Assembly (NCBI GenBank): GCA_017510875.1
Contig: JAFWLX010000093.1
Coordinates: 1 to 20,585 of the forward strand
Source of the DNA: Atopobiaceae bacterium
GTDB taxonomy: Bacteria > Actinomycetota > Coriobacteriia > Coriobacteriales > Atopobiaceae
DNA: 20,585 bases
Direction: 5' to 3'
Both the position numbers and the translations under genes were made by a program. Shown one piece after another: positions 1 through 8,800 of the stretch. Each line of letters starts with the position of its first letter. Within the stretch, counting starts at the first letter, position 1. The notes under the pieces were generated by a model. That model searched no databases and had not been told where the DNA came from. It saw only the letters and a program-made list of their open reading frames with translations.

Positions 1-48
1 ACTAACGGCGCGCCTCCTACCCGATTCAAATCCACGCAATCGAACTAG
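1..48 (+). other. Left edge: possible tail of a truncated gene
   Basis: Frame 1 is open from the window edge to a TAG at 46-48 and would encode a 15-residue C-terminus. This is too short to recognise or to separate from chance. Between here and the stop of the leftward ATPase gene the only visible structure is the inverted repeat at 62-146. Confidence 0.12.
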
Positions 49-61
49 GCGGAGGCATTGG

Positions 62-146
62 GACAGTAGGGGGCAGCCCCTTACTGTTCCATAATGCGAG
101 TTGCAAGCCCGCATACAGGAACAGAAAGGGGCTGCCCCCTACTGTC
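62..146. repeat. REP-like inverted repeat after the HerA-like gene
   Basis: Two 29-bp arms (62-90 and 118-146) are complementary with one mismatch. The loop holds a further 5-bp stem (94-98 with 110-114). The repeat begins 17 bp beyond the stop codon of the leftward HerA-like gene, so in that transcript it would fold as a strong 3' hairpin. The flank between the stop codon and the stem, and the start of the stem, resemble the repeat at 12977-13040: both read TGTGACAGT followed by a G-rich stem. This looks like a dispersed REP-type palindrome and not a classical terminator, because no T-run follows. Confidence 0.75.
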
Positions 147-163
147 ACATATACTGGTGTCTC

Positions 164-1735
164 CTAGCGTAAGGTGCCAAGAATGCCGCGGGCAATCTTC
201 TTTCCGGTAGTCTTGCCAACAAGCGGAGAAAGCAGGGTGCCGCCCAGCTCGGTGATCATGCTCTCGCGCTCCCTGCGCTGGCGCTCCTCCTTACGTGCCT
301 GCTCGCGTGCAGCGCGCTCGGCCTCACGCTCAAGCTGGCGGCGTTGGCGCTCAAGCTCTTTGGCGCGCTCTTTCTCAAGGGCGGCACGCTCCTTTTCCAG
401 TGCGGCTTGCTCGGCGGCAAGGCGGGCTTCTTCCTCTTCGCGTGCCCGAGCCTCGCTGATCATCTCATATGACGAGTGCCGGTCAATGGGCTCGCCATAC
501 TTCCCGGTTAGCGCTCTTTGATCGAAAAGCACTCTGTCTATCACATCTTGGTCGGCCGCTGCCATCCGGCATGCAGGGAAGATCACCCATGCCCGCTGCA
601 CCATGCCGGGCCGTCCGTCCTCGTCAAGAAGGCTTATCAGGGCCTCGCCCGTACCCAGATCTTGCAGTGCCTCGGCTGTATCGAAGTCGGGGTTGGTGCG
701 GAAGCTTGCCGCAGTGGCCCGTATGGCCTTCTGCTCGGCCGGCGTGTAGGCGCGCAGCCCGTGTTGTATGCGGTTGGAGAGCTGGGCCAGCACCTCGTTG
801 GGTATGTCCGAGGGGGACTGGGTGATAAAGTACACGCCCACGCCCTTGGAGCGGATGAGCTTGACCACCTGCACGATCTTCTCGCCTAGCTGCTTGGGCA
901 TGCCCTCAAACAGCAGGTGCGCCTCATCAAAGAAGAAGACAAAGCGTGGCTTTTCGGGGTCGCCCACCTCGGGGAGAATCTCAAACAACGAGGAGAGCAT
1001 CCAGAGCAGGAACATGGCGTATATCTGCGGCATCTGGATGAGTTGCTCGGCGTTGAGGATGTTTACGTAACCTCGACCATCGGGCGTGCAGTCAAACCAG
1101 TCGTTCAGGTCAAGGTTGGGCTCACCAAAGAAGATGTCTCCGCCTTGGTCCTCTATTGCCAGCAATGCGCGCTGAATGGCACCCACCGATTGGCTGCTCA
1201 CGCGACCGTAGGTTGTCTCATATTCCTTGGCGTGGTCAGAGACATAGGTGAGCATTGCACGCAGGTCCTTGAGATCAAGCAACAGCATGCCCTGGTCGTC
1301 TGCCACGCGAAACACCACGTTAAGCACGCCTTGCTGTACCTCGGTGAGGCCAAGCATGCGGCTGAGCAGCACAGGGCCCATGTCCGAGATGGTGATGCGC
1401 ACGGGGCAGCCTTCGCCTCCCAGCATGTCCCATATACGACAGGGAGAGCCCTCGAAGGTCACGTTCTCTTCGACCAGATCAAAGCGACCAAGGCGCTTGC
1501 GCAAAGAGTCGGTCATCTCGCCCGCTTGCGCCATACCTGTGACATCGCCTTTAACGTCGGCCATGAACACCGGCACACCAGCCTGCGAGAAGCTCTCGGC
1601 TAGGACCTTAAGGGTGACAGTCTTGCCGGTGCCGGTGGCACCCGCAATGAGCCCGTGGCGGTTGGCCTGATTAAGCAGCAGGTAGCAGCGGTCTTCGCCG
1701 CCCTGTCCGACCCAGATCTTGTCATCAACAAACAT
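164..1735 (-). CDS. HerA/YjgR-like ATPase (DUF853 family)
   Basis: The 523-residue product is a P-loop ATPase of the HerA/FtsK superfamily, close in length and layout to E. coli YjgR. Walker A is GATGTGKT at residues 32-39. Walker B is FVFFFDEAH at about 265-273. The segment KLIRSKGVGVYFITQSPSDIP is typical of this family. After the ATPase core comes a charged helical stretch (about 428-495) with tandem ALEKERA units, which should form a coiled coil. The start at 1735 was chosen because AAGGGAGA lies 7-8 bases upstream and family similarity begins there; the frame stays open further upstream, but only through the fold-back repeat. Family members are predicted hexameric DNA translocases, but the role of YjgR-type proteins is poorly known. 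No nuclease partner such as NurA is adjacent. The gene appears to stand alone. Confidence 0.9.
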   Translation of the reverse strand: MFVDDKIWVGQGGEDRCYLLLNQANRHGLIAGATGTGKTVTLKVLAESFSQAGVPVFMADVKGDVTGMAQAGEMTDSLRKRLGRFDLVEENVTFEGSPCRIWDMLGGEGCPVRITISDMGPVLLSRMLGLTEVQQGVLNVVFRVADDQGMLLLDLKDLRAMLTYVSDHAKEYETTYGRVSSQSVGAIQRALLAIEDQGGDIFFGEPNLDLNDWFDCTPDGRGYVNILNAEQLIQMPQIYAMFLLWMLSSLFEILPEVGDPEKPRFVFFFDEAHLLFEGMPKQLGEKIVQVVKLIRSKGVGVYFITQSPSDIPNEVLAQLSNRIQHGLRAYTPAEQKAIRATAASFRTNPDFDTAEALQDLGTGEALISLLDEDGRPGMVQRAWVIFPACRMAAADQDVIDRVLFDQRALTGKYGEPIDRHSSYEMISEARAREEEEARLAAEQAALEKERAALEKERAKELERQRRQLEREAERAAREQARKEERQRRERESMITELGGTLLSPLVGKTTGKKIARGILGTLR

Positions 1736-1771
1736 GTGATTCTCCCTTGCGTTGCACTTCTGGCGCCTATC

Positions 1772-1777
1772 ACTATA
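1772..1777 (-). promoter_or_regulatory. Possible -10 box for the HerA-like gene
   Basis: On the minus strand this reads TATAGT, five of six matches to TATAAT, about 37 bases upstream of the start codon. No good -35 hexamer is visible at 16-18 bases, so the call is weak. Confidence 0.3.
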
Positions 1778-1817
1778 CCGCGAATGATGGTCGGTTGGGG
1801 TATGTGCTTGGCCACTG

Positions 1818-2114
1818 GGGCTGGTGCGCTGGGGGACCGCCGCTGCGGGCCACGGAGGGGCCGGACAGGTTCCGTTGTGGCTCCTTCTGAGGCTGCTCTG
1901 CCCGTCGGCGCGGCGGGAGCGAGCGTAACATGCCAGTGGCATGTTACGGCCCGAAGGGCTCTTACAAAACCCCTCGGGGCGGAGCCCCGAGGGGAGACGC
2001 GAGTTCCGCAGCTGCCGCGCCGTAAGGGCGGAGCGCTTAGCCGAAGCAGAGCCACAACGGAACCTGTCCGGCCCCTCCGTGGCCCGCAGCGGCGGTCCCC
2101 CAGCGCACCAGCCC
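1818..2114. repeat. Large fold-back element with perfect 66-bp arms
   Basis: The left arm 1818-1883 is the exact reverse complement of the right arm 2049-2114, checked base by base. The 165-bp centre holds further palindromes. One has 11-bp arms around a single base at 1925-1947 (GTAACATGCCA arm). A second has 11-bp arms around GGA at 1970-1994 (CCCCTCGGGGC arm). A GC-rich pair near 1900-1915 and 2014-2030 would extend the main stem. The whole unit could form a branched cruciform or RNA. It fills most of the 467-bp gap between the divergent HerA-like and XRE-cupin genes. Open frames cross it on both strands but look like translated repeat. It may be a MITE-like or REP-cluster element; no transposase or clear target duplication is visible. 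Confidence 0.85.
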
Positions 2115-2202
2115 ATTGTTACAAGTCATGGTTGAGCAGCGTTTCTTCTCTCATCAGTGGTAGAGTGAGCAGAACCAACCAGCAAAGGAAGGGCATTGCT
2201 CC

Positions 2203-2802
2203 ATGGAACCTGCCAAGTTTGAGAATCGTCGTGACATCGCCAACCGCATTCGGTCCCTGCGCGAGGACAACGACTTCACCATTGAAGAGATGGCCGAGGC
2301 CACGGGTCGTTCTGCCAGCGAGTATACCGCCCGCGAGAGCGGCGACATGGACCTTACCTTTACCTTTGTGTATAAGTGCGCCAAGAAGTTGGGCGTAGAC
2401 GTGGTAGAGCTGCTCACGGGCGAGAGCCCGCGCCTGCGTCACTACGAGATTGTGCGCGCGGGGGAGGGCCTTCCGCTCGAGCGCCACTCCGACTTCCATT
2501 ACCTGCACAAGGCTCCGCACTTTCGCAATCGCCTGGGTGAGACCTTCCTTGTAGACGTGCCCTACCAGCCCGAGAGCCAAAACGAGCCCATCCACCTCTC
2601 GTATCACGAGGGCCAGGAGATGGACTTCGTTCTTAAAGGCCGCCTGCGCTTTCGCTTTGAGGACCACTTTGAGGAGGTCAGCGAGGGTGACACGCTGTTC
2701 TACGACTCGGGTCGCGGCCATGGCATGATAGCCATCGGTGGGCAGGACGCCCAGATACTGGCTGTTGTCTTCGATCCAAAAAAGGGCGAAGAGATTATCT
2801 AG
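2203..2802 (+). CDS. XRE-cupin transcriptional regulator
   Basis: The 199-residue protein has an N-terminal XRE-type helix-turn-helix (about residues 9-64, with RIRSLREDNDFTIEEMAEATG) and a C-terminal cupin barrel (about 120-195, with the HEGQEMDFVLKG and SGRGHGM strands). Proteins of this build bind DNA through the HTH and a small metabolite or metal through the cupin. AAGGAAGGG at about 2185-2193 supports the ATG. The acyl-CoA ligase starts 117 bp downstream in the same direction. XRE-cupin genes often sit beside such ligases, so this protein probably controls the ligase and perhaps itself in response to a carboxylic acid or acyl-CoA. That ligand is inferred. No operator can be assigned with confidence. 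Confidence 0.9.
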   Translation: MEPAKFENRRDIANRIRSLREDNDFTIEEMAEATGRSASEYTARESGDMDLTFTFVYKCAKKLGVDVVELLTGESPRLRHYEIVRAGEGLPLERHSDFHYLHKAPHFRNRLGETFLVDVPYQPESQNEPIHLSYHEGQEMDFVLKGRLRFRFEDHFEEVSEGDTLFYDSGRGHGMIAIGGQDAQILAVVFDPKKGEEII

Positions 2803-2919
2803 GCATCGCCCGCCTTCCTGCGGACGGTGCCGTTAACTCAGACATCCGACCATACGTCGCAGAGGCGTGGCTGTTGCGCCTGAGTGCTGACGAATCTCTT
2901 TGCAAAGGAACTCATAATC

Positions 2920-4713
2920 ATGCGCTACATCAACGAGAACTACATCTCTGAGAGCCGAAACCTTGACGGCGAGATCATGCACATCTCGCTGCACTACGAC
3001 AAGGACTTTAACTGGGCCTATGATGTGGTGGACGATATTGCCATCAATGACCCTGATCGCCCTGCCATGGTATGGTGCAACCCCGAGGGCGAGGAGCACC
3101 GCTTCAGTTTTGGTGAGATGAAGTTCTGGAGCGACAAATGCGCCAACTTCTTGGTGTCGCAGGGAATTCGCAAGGGTGACATGGTGCTGGTCATTCTGCG
3201 TCGTCACTACCAGTTTTGGATTTGCGCGTTGGCGCTGCACAAGATTGGTGCCGTGCTGGTACCGGCAACCTTCATGCTGCGTGAGCACGACCTTGAGTAT
3301 CGTGTGAACGCTGCAGGCTGCAAGGCAGTGGTGTGCACCGACGCCGGTGCCATTGCCGATGTGGTAGATACCGTGGCTCCCTCGTGCCCTTCGCTGGAGA
3401 AAAAGATCATCGTGGCGGCTGGTGGCGCGGGCCTTGCGGTAAGCGAGCCGGGTTTTGAGCCCAGTCGTCACCGTCATCTCTCGGGTCCGGATCATATCTG
3501 TCAGCTTACCTGCGATCGCGATGGCTGGGTTGACTTCAACTCGGGCGTACGGGCGGCCAGCGACTTTTGGGGGCGCGTGCCCATTACCGTGGACGAGCCC
3601 ATGATCATGTACTTCTCCAGCGGCACCTCGGGCAACCCCAAAATGGTGCTGCACAACGGAACCTATGCCTTGGCTCACACCATTACGGCAAAGCTGTGGC
3701 ACAACGTGATTGGCGATGGCGGCCTGCACTTCACCATCGCCGATACCGGCTGGGGCAAGGCCGTGTGGGGCAAGTTCTACGGTGCCTGGACCATGGAGTC
3801 GTGCGTGTTTACCTACGACTTCGACCGCTTCAGTGGCAACGAGATTCTTGACCTGGTGGGGCGCTATCACGTCAGCACCCTGTGCTGCCCGCCCACCATG
3901 TATCGCCTGATGATGCAGAGCGATGTGGATGCGCATGACCTCAGCTCGCTTCGCTATTGCACCACGGCCGGCGAGGCACTTAACCCTGACCTCTACGACT
4001 TCTGGCGCGAGCACACGGGCCTTACCATCTACGAGGGCTTTGGCCAGACCGAGACTCCGCTTACCATTGCCAACCTCAACAATGCCAAACCGCGTCCGGG
4101 TTCGATGGGCAAGATCGTGCCGCTGTACGACATTCGCGTGTTGCGCGATGACGGCAGCGAGTGTGAGGACGGCGAGACGGGCGAGATCTGCATCCGCTAC
4201 GACCGCGCGTGTCCGCCGCCGGGCATCATGGTGGGGTACTATCGCAACCCCGAGAAGACCAACGAGGCCATTCACGACGGCTGGTATCACACAGGCGATA
4301 CCGCTTGGCGTGACGAGGACAACTACCTATGGTACGTGGGACGCAACGATGACGTGATCAAGAGCTCGGGATACCGCATTGGGCCTACCGAGATCGAGAG
4401 CGTGCTGCTGCAGCATCCTGCCGTGCGTGAGTGCGCCGTGACGGGCGTGCCCGATCCGGTGCGCGGTAAGGCCGTGAAGGCCACAATCGTGCTGCATGAT
4501 GGCTACACGGGCTCGCCCGAGCTTACCAAAGAGCTGCAGACGTACGTCAAGCGCGAAACCGCTCCGTACAAGTTCCCGCGCATCATCGACTACGTTGCCA
4601 GCCTGCCCAAGACTGTAAACGGCAAGATTCGCCGCGTGGCCATCCGCAAGCGCGACGAGGAAGCCGCCAAGATCAAGAGCAGCGCTCAAGACAAGGCTGA
4701 CGGCCTGATCTAG
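2920..4713 (+). CDS. AMP-forming acyl-CoA synthetase (MACS/acetyl-CoA synthetase-like)
   Basis: The 597-residue enzyme belongs to the ANL superfamily, which activates a carboxylate with ATP to acyl-AMP and then to acyl-CoA. The phosphate-binding loop is SSGTSGNPK (233-241). The adenine motif is YEGFGQTE (371-378). The ribose-binding motif is WYHTGD (455-460). The adenylation lysine is K569 in VNGKIRR. The ATG at 2920 was preferred over an in-frame GTG at 2884 because AAAGGAA sits 9 bases before it. The sequence most resembles medium-chain or acetyl-CoA synthetase types, but substrate cannot be read from it. Linkage to the XRE-cupin gene upstream suggests regulated use of a free short, branched or aromatic acid. 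A palindrome follows the stop codon. Confidence 0.92.
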   Translation: MRYINENYISESRNLDGEIMHISLHYDKDFNWAYDVVDDIAINDPDRPAMVWCNPEGEEHRFSFGEMKFWSDKCANFLVSQGIRKGDMVLVILRRHYQFWICALALHKIGAVLVPATFMLREHDLEYRVNAAGCKAVVCTDAGAIADVVDTVAPSCPSLEKKIIVAAGGAGLAVSEPGFEPSRHRHLSGPDHICQLTCDRDGWVDFNSGVRAASDFWGRVPITVDEPMIMYFSSGTSGNPKMVLHNGTYALAHTITAKLWHNVIGDGGLHFTIADTGWGKAVWGKFYGAWTMESCVFTYDFDRFSGNEILDLVGRYHVSTLCCPPTMYRLMMQSDVDAHDLSSLRYCTTAGEALNPDLYDFWREHTGLTIYEGFGQTETPLTIANLNNAKPRPGSMGKIVPLYDIRVLRDDGSECEDGETGEICIRYDRACPPPGIMVGYYRNPEKTNEAIHDGWYHTGDTAWRDEDNYLWYVGRNDDVIKSSGYRIGPTEIESVLLQHPAVRECAVTGVPDPVRGKAVKATIVLHDGYTGSPELTKELQTYVKRETAPYKFPRIIDYVASLPKTVNGKIRRVAIRKRDEEAAKIKSSAQDKADGLI

Positions 4714-4727
4714 CTAACAACCTACAG

Positions 4728-4751
4728 AAGGGTCACGGGCCCGTGACCCTT
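4728..4751. terminator. Perfect 24-bp palindrome after the acyl-CoA synthetase
   Basis: The sequence AAGGGTCACGGG and its exact complement are joined without a spacer, 15 bases after the stop codon. Only two T residues follow, so this is a weak intrinsic terminator or a protein-binding palindrome. Confidence 0.5.
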
Positions 4752-4812
4752 TAGGCGCTCATTTCCTTTGCCCCCAGCGTGCTTCTTGTGCTATCTTTTG
4801 GGTGTCACTAAA

Positions 4813-4827
4813 TCCTAGTAAATAGGA
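4813..4827 (+). promoter_or_regulatory. Possible operator overlapping the cysE ribosome site
   Basis: TCCTA and TAGGA flank a five-base AT-rich centre, giving a perfect 5+5 inverted repeat 11 bases before the cysE start and overlapping its AGGAAGG ribosome site. A regulator bound here, or a fold in the mRNA, could block expression. The half-sites loosely recall Rrf2-type (CymR/IscR) operators, but that link is speculative. Confidence 0.3.
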
Positions 4828-4838
4828 AGGAATTAGCC

Positions 4839-5756
4839 ATGACCACCCAGCAGCACGAGGCTTGTGTCACCGCCATACTAGAGGGCTACGGGGTAGAGAA
4901 GGACTTCTTCCAACAGCACAAAAGCATCTTTCCGCGCCGCTCCATCGTGTACGAGATCATCAAAGAGATTCGTGCGCTTATGTTTCCTGGCTACTTTGAC
5001 GACGATTCCCCGGCGGGCGAAAGCAGCCGCACTCTGGTGGGAGAGCGGCTGTTGCGCATAGAGCGCATGCTGGGCGAGCAGGTACGTCGTGCGCTGCTCT
5101 ACGAGAACCATGGCATCACCGAGCATGAGGCCAAGGAGCAGGCCGAGCAAGTTGCTCGCGAGTTTATGGACGAGCTGCCGCGAATCCAGCGGCTCATTCT
5201 TAAGGATGCCGAGGCTGCTTTTGATGGCGATCCCGCAGCGCAAAGCCGCGAGGAAGTCATCTTGTGCTACCCGGGCATGAACGCGATCTTTGTGCACCGC
5301 ATTGCCCACGAGCTGTACGTGCGTAACGTGCCCCTTATCCCGCGTCTTATGAGCGAGCAGGTGCACAGCAAGACGGGCATTGACATCCATCCCGGTGCCA
5401 CCATTGGCGAGTACTTCTTCATCGACCACGGCACGGGTGTGGTTATTGGCGAGACCACCGAGATTGGCAGCCATGCCAAGATCTACCAGGGCGTGACGCT
5501 TGGCGCAACCTCCACGCGCAAGGGACAGCTGCTTTCGGGCAAGAAACGTCATCCCACGTTGGGCGACTACGTGACGGTGTACTCCAATGCCAGCGTGCTG
5601 GGCGGCGACACCGTTATTGGCTCTGGATCGGTGATTGGCGGCAGTGCCTTTGTGGTCGAGTCAGTGCCCGAGAACGCCCGCGTGGGTGTAAAGGACCAAG
5701 AGGTTGTGGTGCGCACGATAGGAGAGCCCGAGCCTGTGTGGTGCTACGAGATCTAG
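4839..5756 (+). CDS. cysE: Serine O-acetyltransferase
   Basis: The enzyme transfers acetyl from acetyl-CoA to L-serine, the first step of cysteine synthesis. The 305-residue product has an alpha-helical N-terminal half (to about 165) and a left-handed beta-helix of hexapeptide repeats (about 175-290). By comparison with E. coli CysE, D182 (in GIDIHP) and H197 (in IDHGTG) match the catalytic Asp/His pair, with the same 15-residue spacing. It is longer than E. coli CysE because of the N-terminal part, as in the EpsC-type subgroup. AGGAAGG precedes the ATG by 8 bases. No O-acetylserine sulfhydrylase gene is adjacent, so it appears to be transcribed alone. It converges on the minus-strand TIR gene. 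Confidence 0.93.
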   Translation: MTTQQHEACVTAILEGYGVEKDFFQQHKSIFPRRSIVYEIIKEIRALMFPGYFDDDSPAGESSRTLVGERLLRIERMLGEQVRRALLYENHGITEHEAKEQAEQVAREFMDELPRIQRLILKDAEAAFDGDPAAQSREEVILCYPGMNAIFVHRIAHELYVRNVPLIPRLMSEQVHSKTGIDIHPGATIGEYFFIDHGTGVVIGETTEIGSHAKIYQGVTLGATSTRKGQLLSGKKRHPTLGDYVTVYSNASVLGGDTVIGSGSVIGGSAFVVESVPENARVGVKDQEVVVRTIGEPEPVWCYEI

Positions 5757-5778
5757 TGGTGGCATATAAGGGTATGGT

Positions 5779-5802
5779 GCGTGCTCCCTCAGGGGCGCAC
5801 GC
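5779..5802. terminator. Hairpin between convergent cysE and TIR genes
   Basis: GCGTGC (5779-5784) pairs with GCACGC (5797-5802), and after one T-C mismatch CCC pairs with GGG around a four-base loop. It lies in the 52-bp gap between convergent stop codons and may serve both directions. Neither side has a strong T-run. Confidence 0.4.
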
Positions 5803-5808
5803 TGTTCC

Positions 5809-8800
5809 TCAGTTTATGCGGTATCGATATAGTTTGGCCTCGCTCAGCTCGTGCCCCTCAATGGTTGTGTCAGCCAGTTCTATCAGCTCGTCAAGCGTGT
5901 AGAGCGGAACGCTTGCGCAGTCGCCCAGCAGTGGGTCGCGTACCAGTACCCTGTTCTGTGCAGCAACGTAAAACATGCCAGAATGTACGCACGAAAGGGG
6001 ACCAAAGGAGTCCTCCTCAAGCGAGATGACGGCATAGCTCGTGCTGGGTCGCTCAAGGCCTAGCGAGAGGCAGAGGGCATGCAGTTGCTGCGCATCTCCC
6101 TTTGGGTACATGAGTCCCGAGATAAGGGGCAGCCGTACCGATGACGAGCGCAGAATCTGCCCCGTGCTAGACGAGAGCATCAAGAGCATGCCAGCGTTGT
6201 CCTGTACCAGCAGGTGCTCTCCGTCCGGCGAGAATGCGATGGTGCGCAGGTTAGAGACTGGCTGCTCCCAGAGGACGTCCCACGTCTCCGTGTCAAGGCA
6301 GCATACGTTTCCGTCAGCGCACACGGCGGCAAGGCGGCTGCTATCGCTGTTAAAGCAAAGCTCCCGATCTGTCTGGTTTGTACTTGGCAGCAGCAGCTCC
6401 TCTGCTGCGCGACCCTCAAGGTGGCTTCCGTCGGAAAGCGAGAAGAGCTGCATGCGACCGCGTCCGTCTTGGTCAAAGATGGCTATAGCCGTCGTATTTG
6501 TGTGATAAAGACTCTGCATGTTCTTCTCAAAGGGCCCAATTGCCAACAGCTCATCTAGAGTATCGCGGTCAAGGTAATGGACCATATAGGCTGTTCCGCC
6601 ATCATCCGTCCTGCCAAATACCGAAACATGCAATGCCTGTTTCTGTCCCACCTGGCACACGCCTACGCCTTTTATGGCAACCCATCCGCTTTCCTTGCGG
6701 CTAACCTCGTGGCGCGCAACAACCTCACCAGTATCAAGCGAAAGCTCCGTGATGGTGAAGATGCCGTTCTCATCGTTTTCCGTGTACAGGATCATCAGGT
6801 TGTCGGCAAGGCTCCATCCGGTATTGCTTGTTACGCCAAGCTCCTCGTAGCTCTTGGTCCATAGTGGCTCAAGGGAGTCTTGGCCCAAGATGCTGAAGCC
6901 CTCGGCGCTGTGCGCCACAAGATAGCAGCTGTCGCCCCTGCGGCCGTCTTGGAACGTGGGCTGATAGACAGCATCAACGGTCAGGCTCTCAAACTCCTTG
7001 TGAGGCTCTACGTTGGGTATGTCGCTCGCAAGGCGCAGCATCCGATAGATGCGATAGGTTGCGGCGTCCGTGTCCCATACCATTGCATAGGGAACATCGT
7101 CTAGGTAGTGTAGCGACCCATACTCGCCTTTTGCCACATCCATCTGAGACAGGGCCACCGTATCGCCGCTCTTCTCGTTGATCGTCTGAATCAGCAACGA
7201 CCCTTCGATGTCAAGGGTAGCAAGTGCGTTGTACGGGGTGATAAGGCAGCCCCTTAGAGGTGCGCCCGCCTTTACGGTCATAACGTCGTTGCCATCGGTG
7301 TCAACAAACTTCACCTCGCTGCCGGTGACGTAAACTACGTTGCTCCCCTTGCTCTCGCCCACTACGTAGGCATAGCTCGTGTGGAATACGCCCGTGTTGT
7401 CATAGTAGGTGGGAGGCGTTTCTGCCCTGCTCCATAGGGGCTCAAGCTCGCTGCTGTAGACGTCAAAGTAGGCTGTTCCCAGACTGACCGAAAGCGGGCT
7501 GCTGGCCTTGCCACTTATGCAAACGATGGAGTGGTCAAGAAAGCTCAGCTCATAGGCTCCTGCTTGCGAGGTATCTGCCGTGCGCGTATCGCCGGTGGCA
7601 AGGTCCACGCGCCAGATGCTGCCCAGGCAGGCAGCGGCAAGAGAGCTGCTGTCAGGCGAGAAGGCAACGCGTACGGCGTGGCCAAAGCCTTCGGGCTCTG
7701 TACGGGGAGTCAGGGACAAGTGAAGTGGTTCGCCTACCTCGCCGGTGGTGGTATCTATCAGATGTACCAACACCTCTTGGTCTTGACTATCCTTGTTGAG
7801 TTTGAAGGTGCCCAGGGCAACTAGTGAGCCGTCTGGTGACACGGCAAAGTGCCCACCGCCCCAAGAGGCGCCGTCAGGCGCAAAGTCAGTAAGCTTCCAA
7901 AGTGCCGTGCCGGTCTGTGAGTCAAATAGTGCCAGCGAGTGGCTGTGGACAGAGGCGCACAGCAGCCGCTCACCGCAGAACTGCAGGCAGTCTGGCTCTA
8001 TCTCAAAGTCAGGCTCGCCAGTAGACGAGAGCTCGCGCGCCAGGTCGATGGTGGAGACCGTTGTTCCCGTTGCCAGCGAGACGATCTCAAGCGAGCCGTC
8101 CGCCTTGTAGAAGGCCTGTAGCCCTCCCTCGCTCACGGCATAGTGGTACTTTACGTCATCAACTGCATAGCAGCTGCGCCAGTAGGTTTCGGCAGGATAG
8201 ACCTGCGTTGCCTGTGCCAGGGCAATCTGGGCGGCGGGCACAAAGGGGCGGTCAGTGGATGCAGCGCTTGTGGGCAGTGCTGCTAGCGCCACCTGAATGG
8301 CCTCCATGCGGTCGCCTGCGGCCAGTAGCTCCTGCGACTCCACGGCAAGGGCTTCGCTCTCGTTGACCTGCGCCTGGTGGTAGTTTTTCTCAATCTGGTG
8401 CTGTTGCCAGAGCGAGAACGATCCAAAGGCCAGCGATATCGCCGCAACTGCAGATGCACCTATGGCAACTCGGCGCATTTTGCGCGCATGCAGGCGTTGG
8501 CGCAGTTCATCAAAGCCGCAGCCAATGAGTGTGGCGGCAATGCGCATGCTCTCGCGGTTGAAGTCCTTGAGCGCGTCGCTACGAAAGTCGGCGGCTATGG
8601 GCTCCTCCTCAACGCTTACTACCTCGCCTGCCTCGTTGAGGGCAAGGCGGCTTAGTACGAGCGGGGGAAAGCTCTCGTTGGGCTCTCCCGCCGCTAGGGC
8701 TATGCGAATGCGCTCTCGCCCGTGCAGCGAGGCAAACAGTTCTACCTCGTGACGTACCCATCGACTCTCGTTGGTTTGGGGGCTGCACACTACCACCAGG

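Noticed and set aside
24..34. tRNA T-arm-like GATTCAAATCC at the left edge
   Set aside because: The flanking bases do not form a T stem or acceptor stem on either strand.
1736..2116. N-terminal extension of the HerA-like protein by 127 residues
   Set aside because: The open frame upstream of 1735 runs through the fold-back repeat, has no protein-family character, and a good ribosome site marks the start at 1735.
1655..2398. Rightward 247-codon frame across the fold-back element
   Set aside because: It overlaps two better-supported genes and translates repeat DNA.
2833..4290. 485-codon open frame antisense to the acyl-CoA synthetase
   Set aside because: It is a shadow of the motif-bearing sense gene. 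No family features and no ribosome site or promoter were seen.
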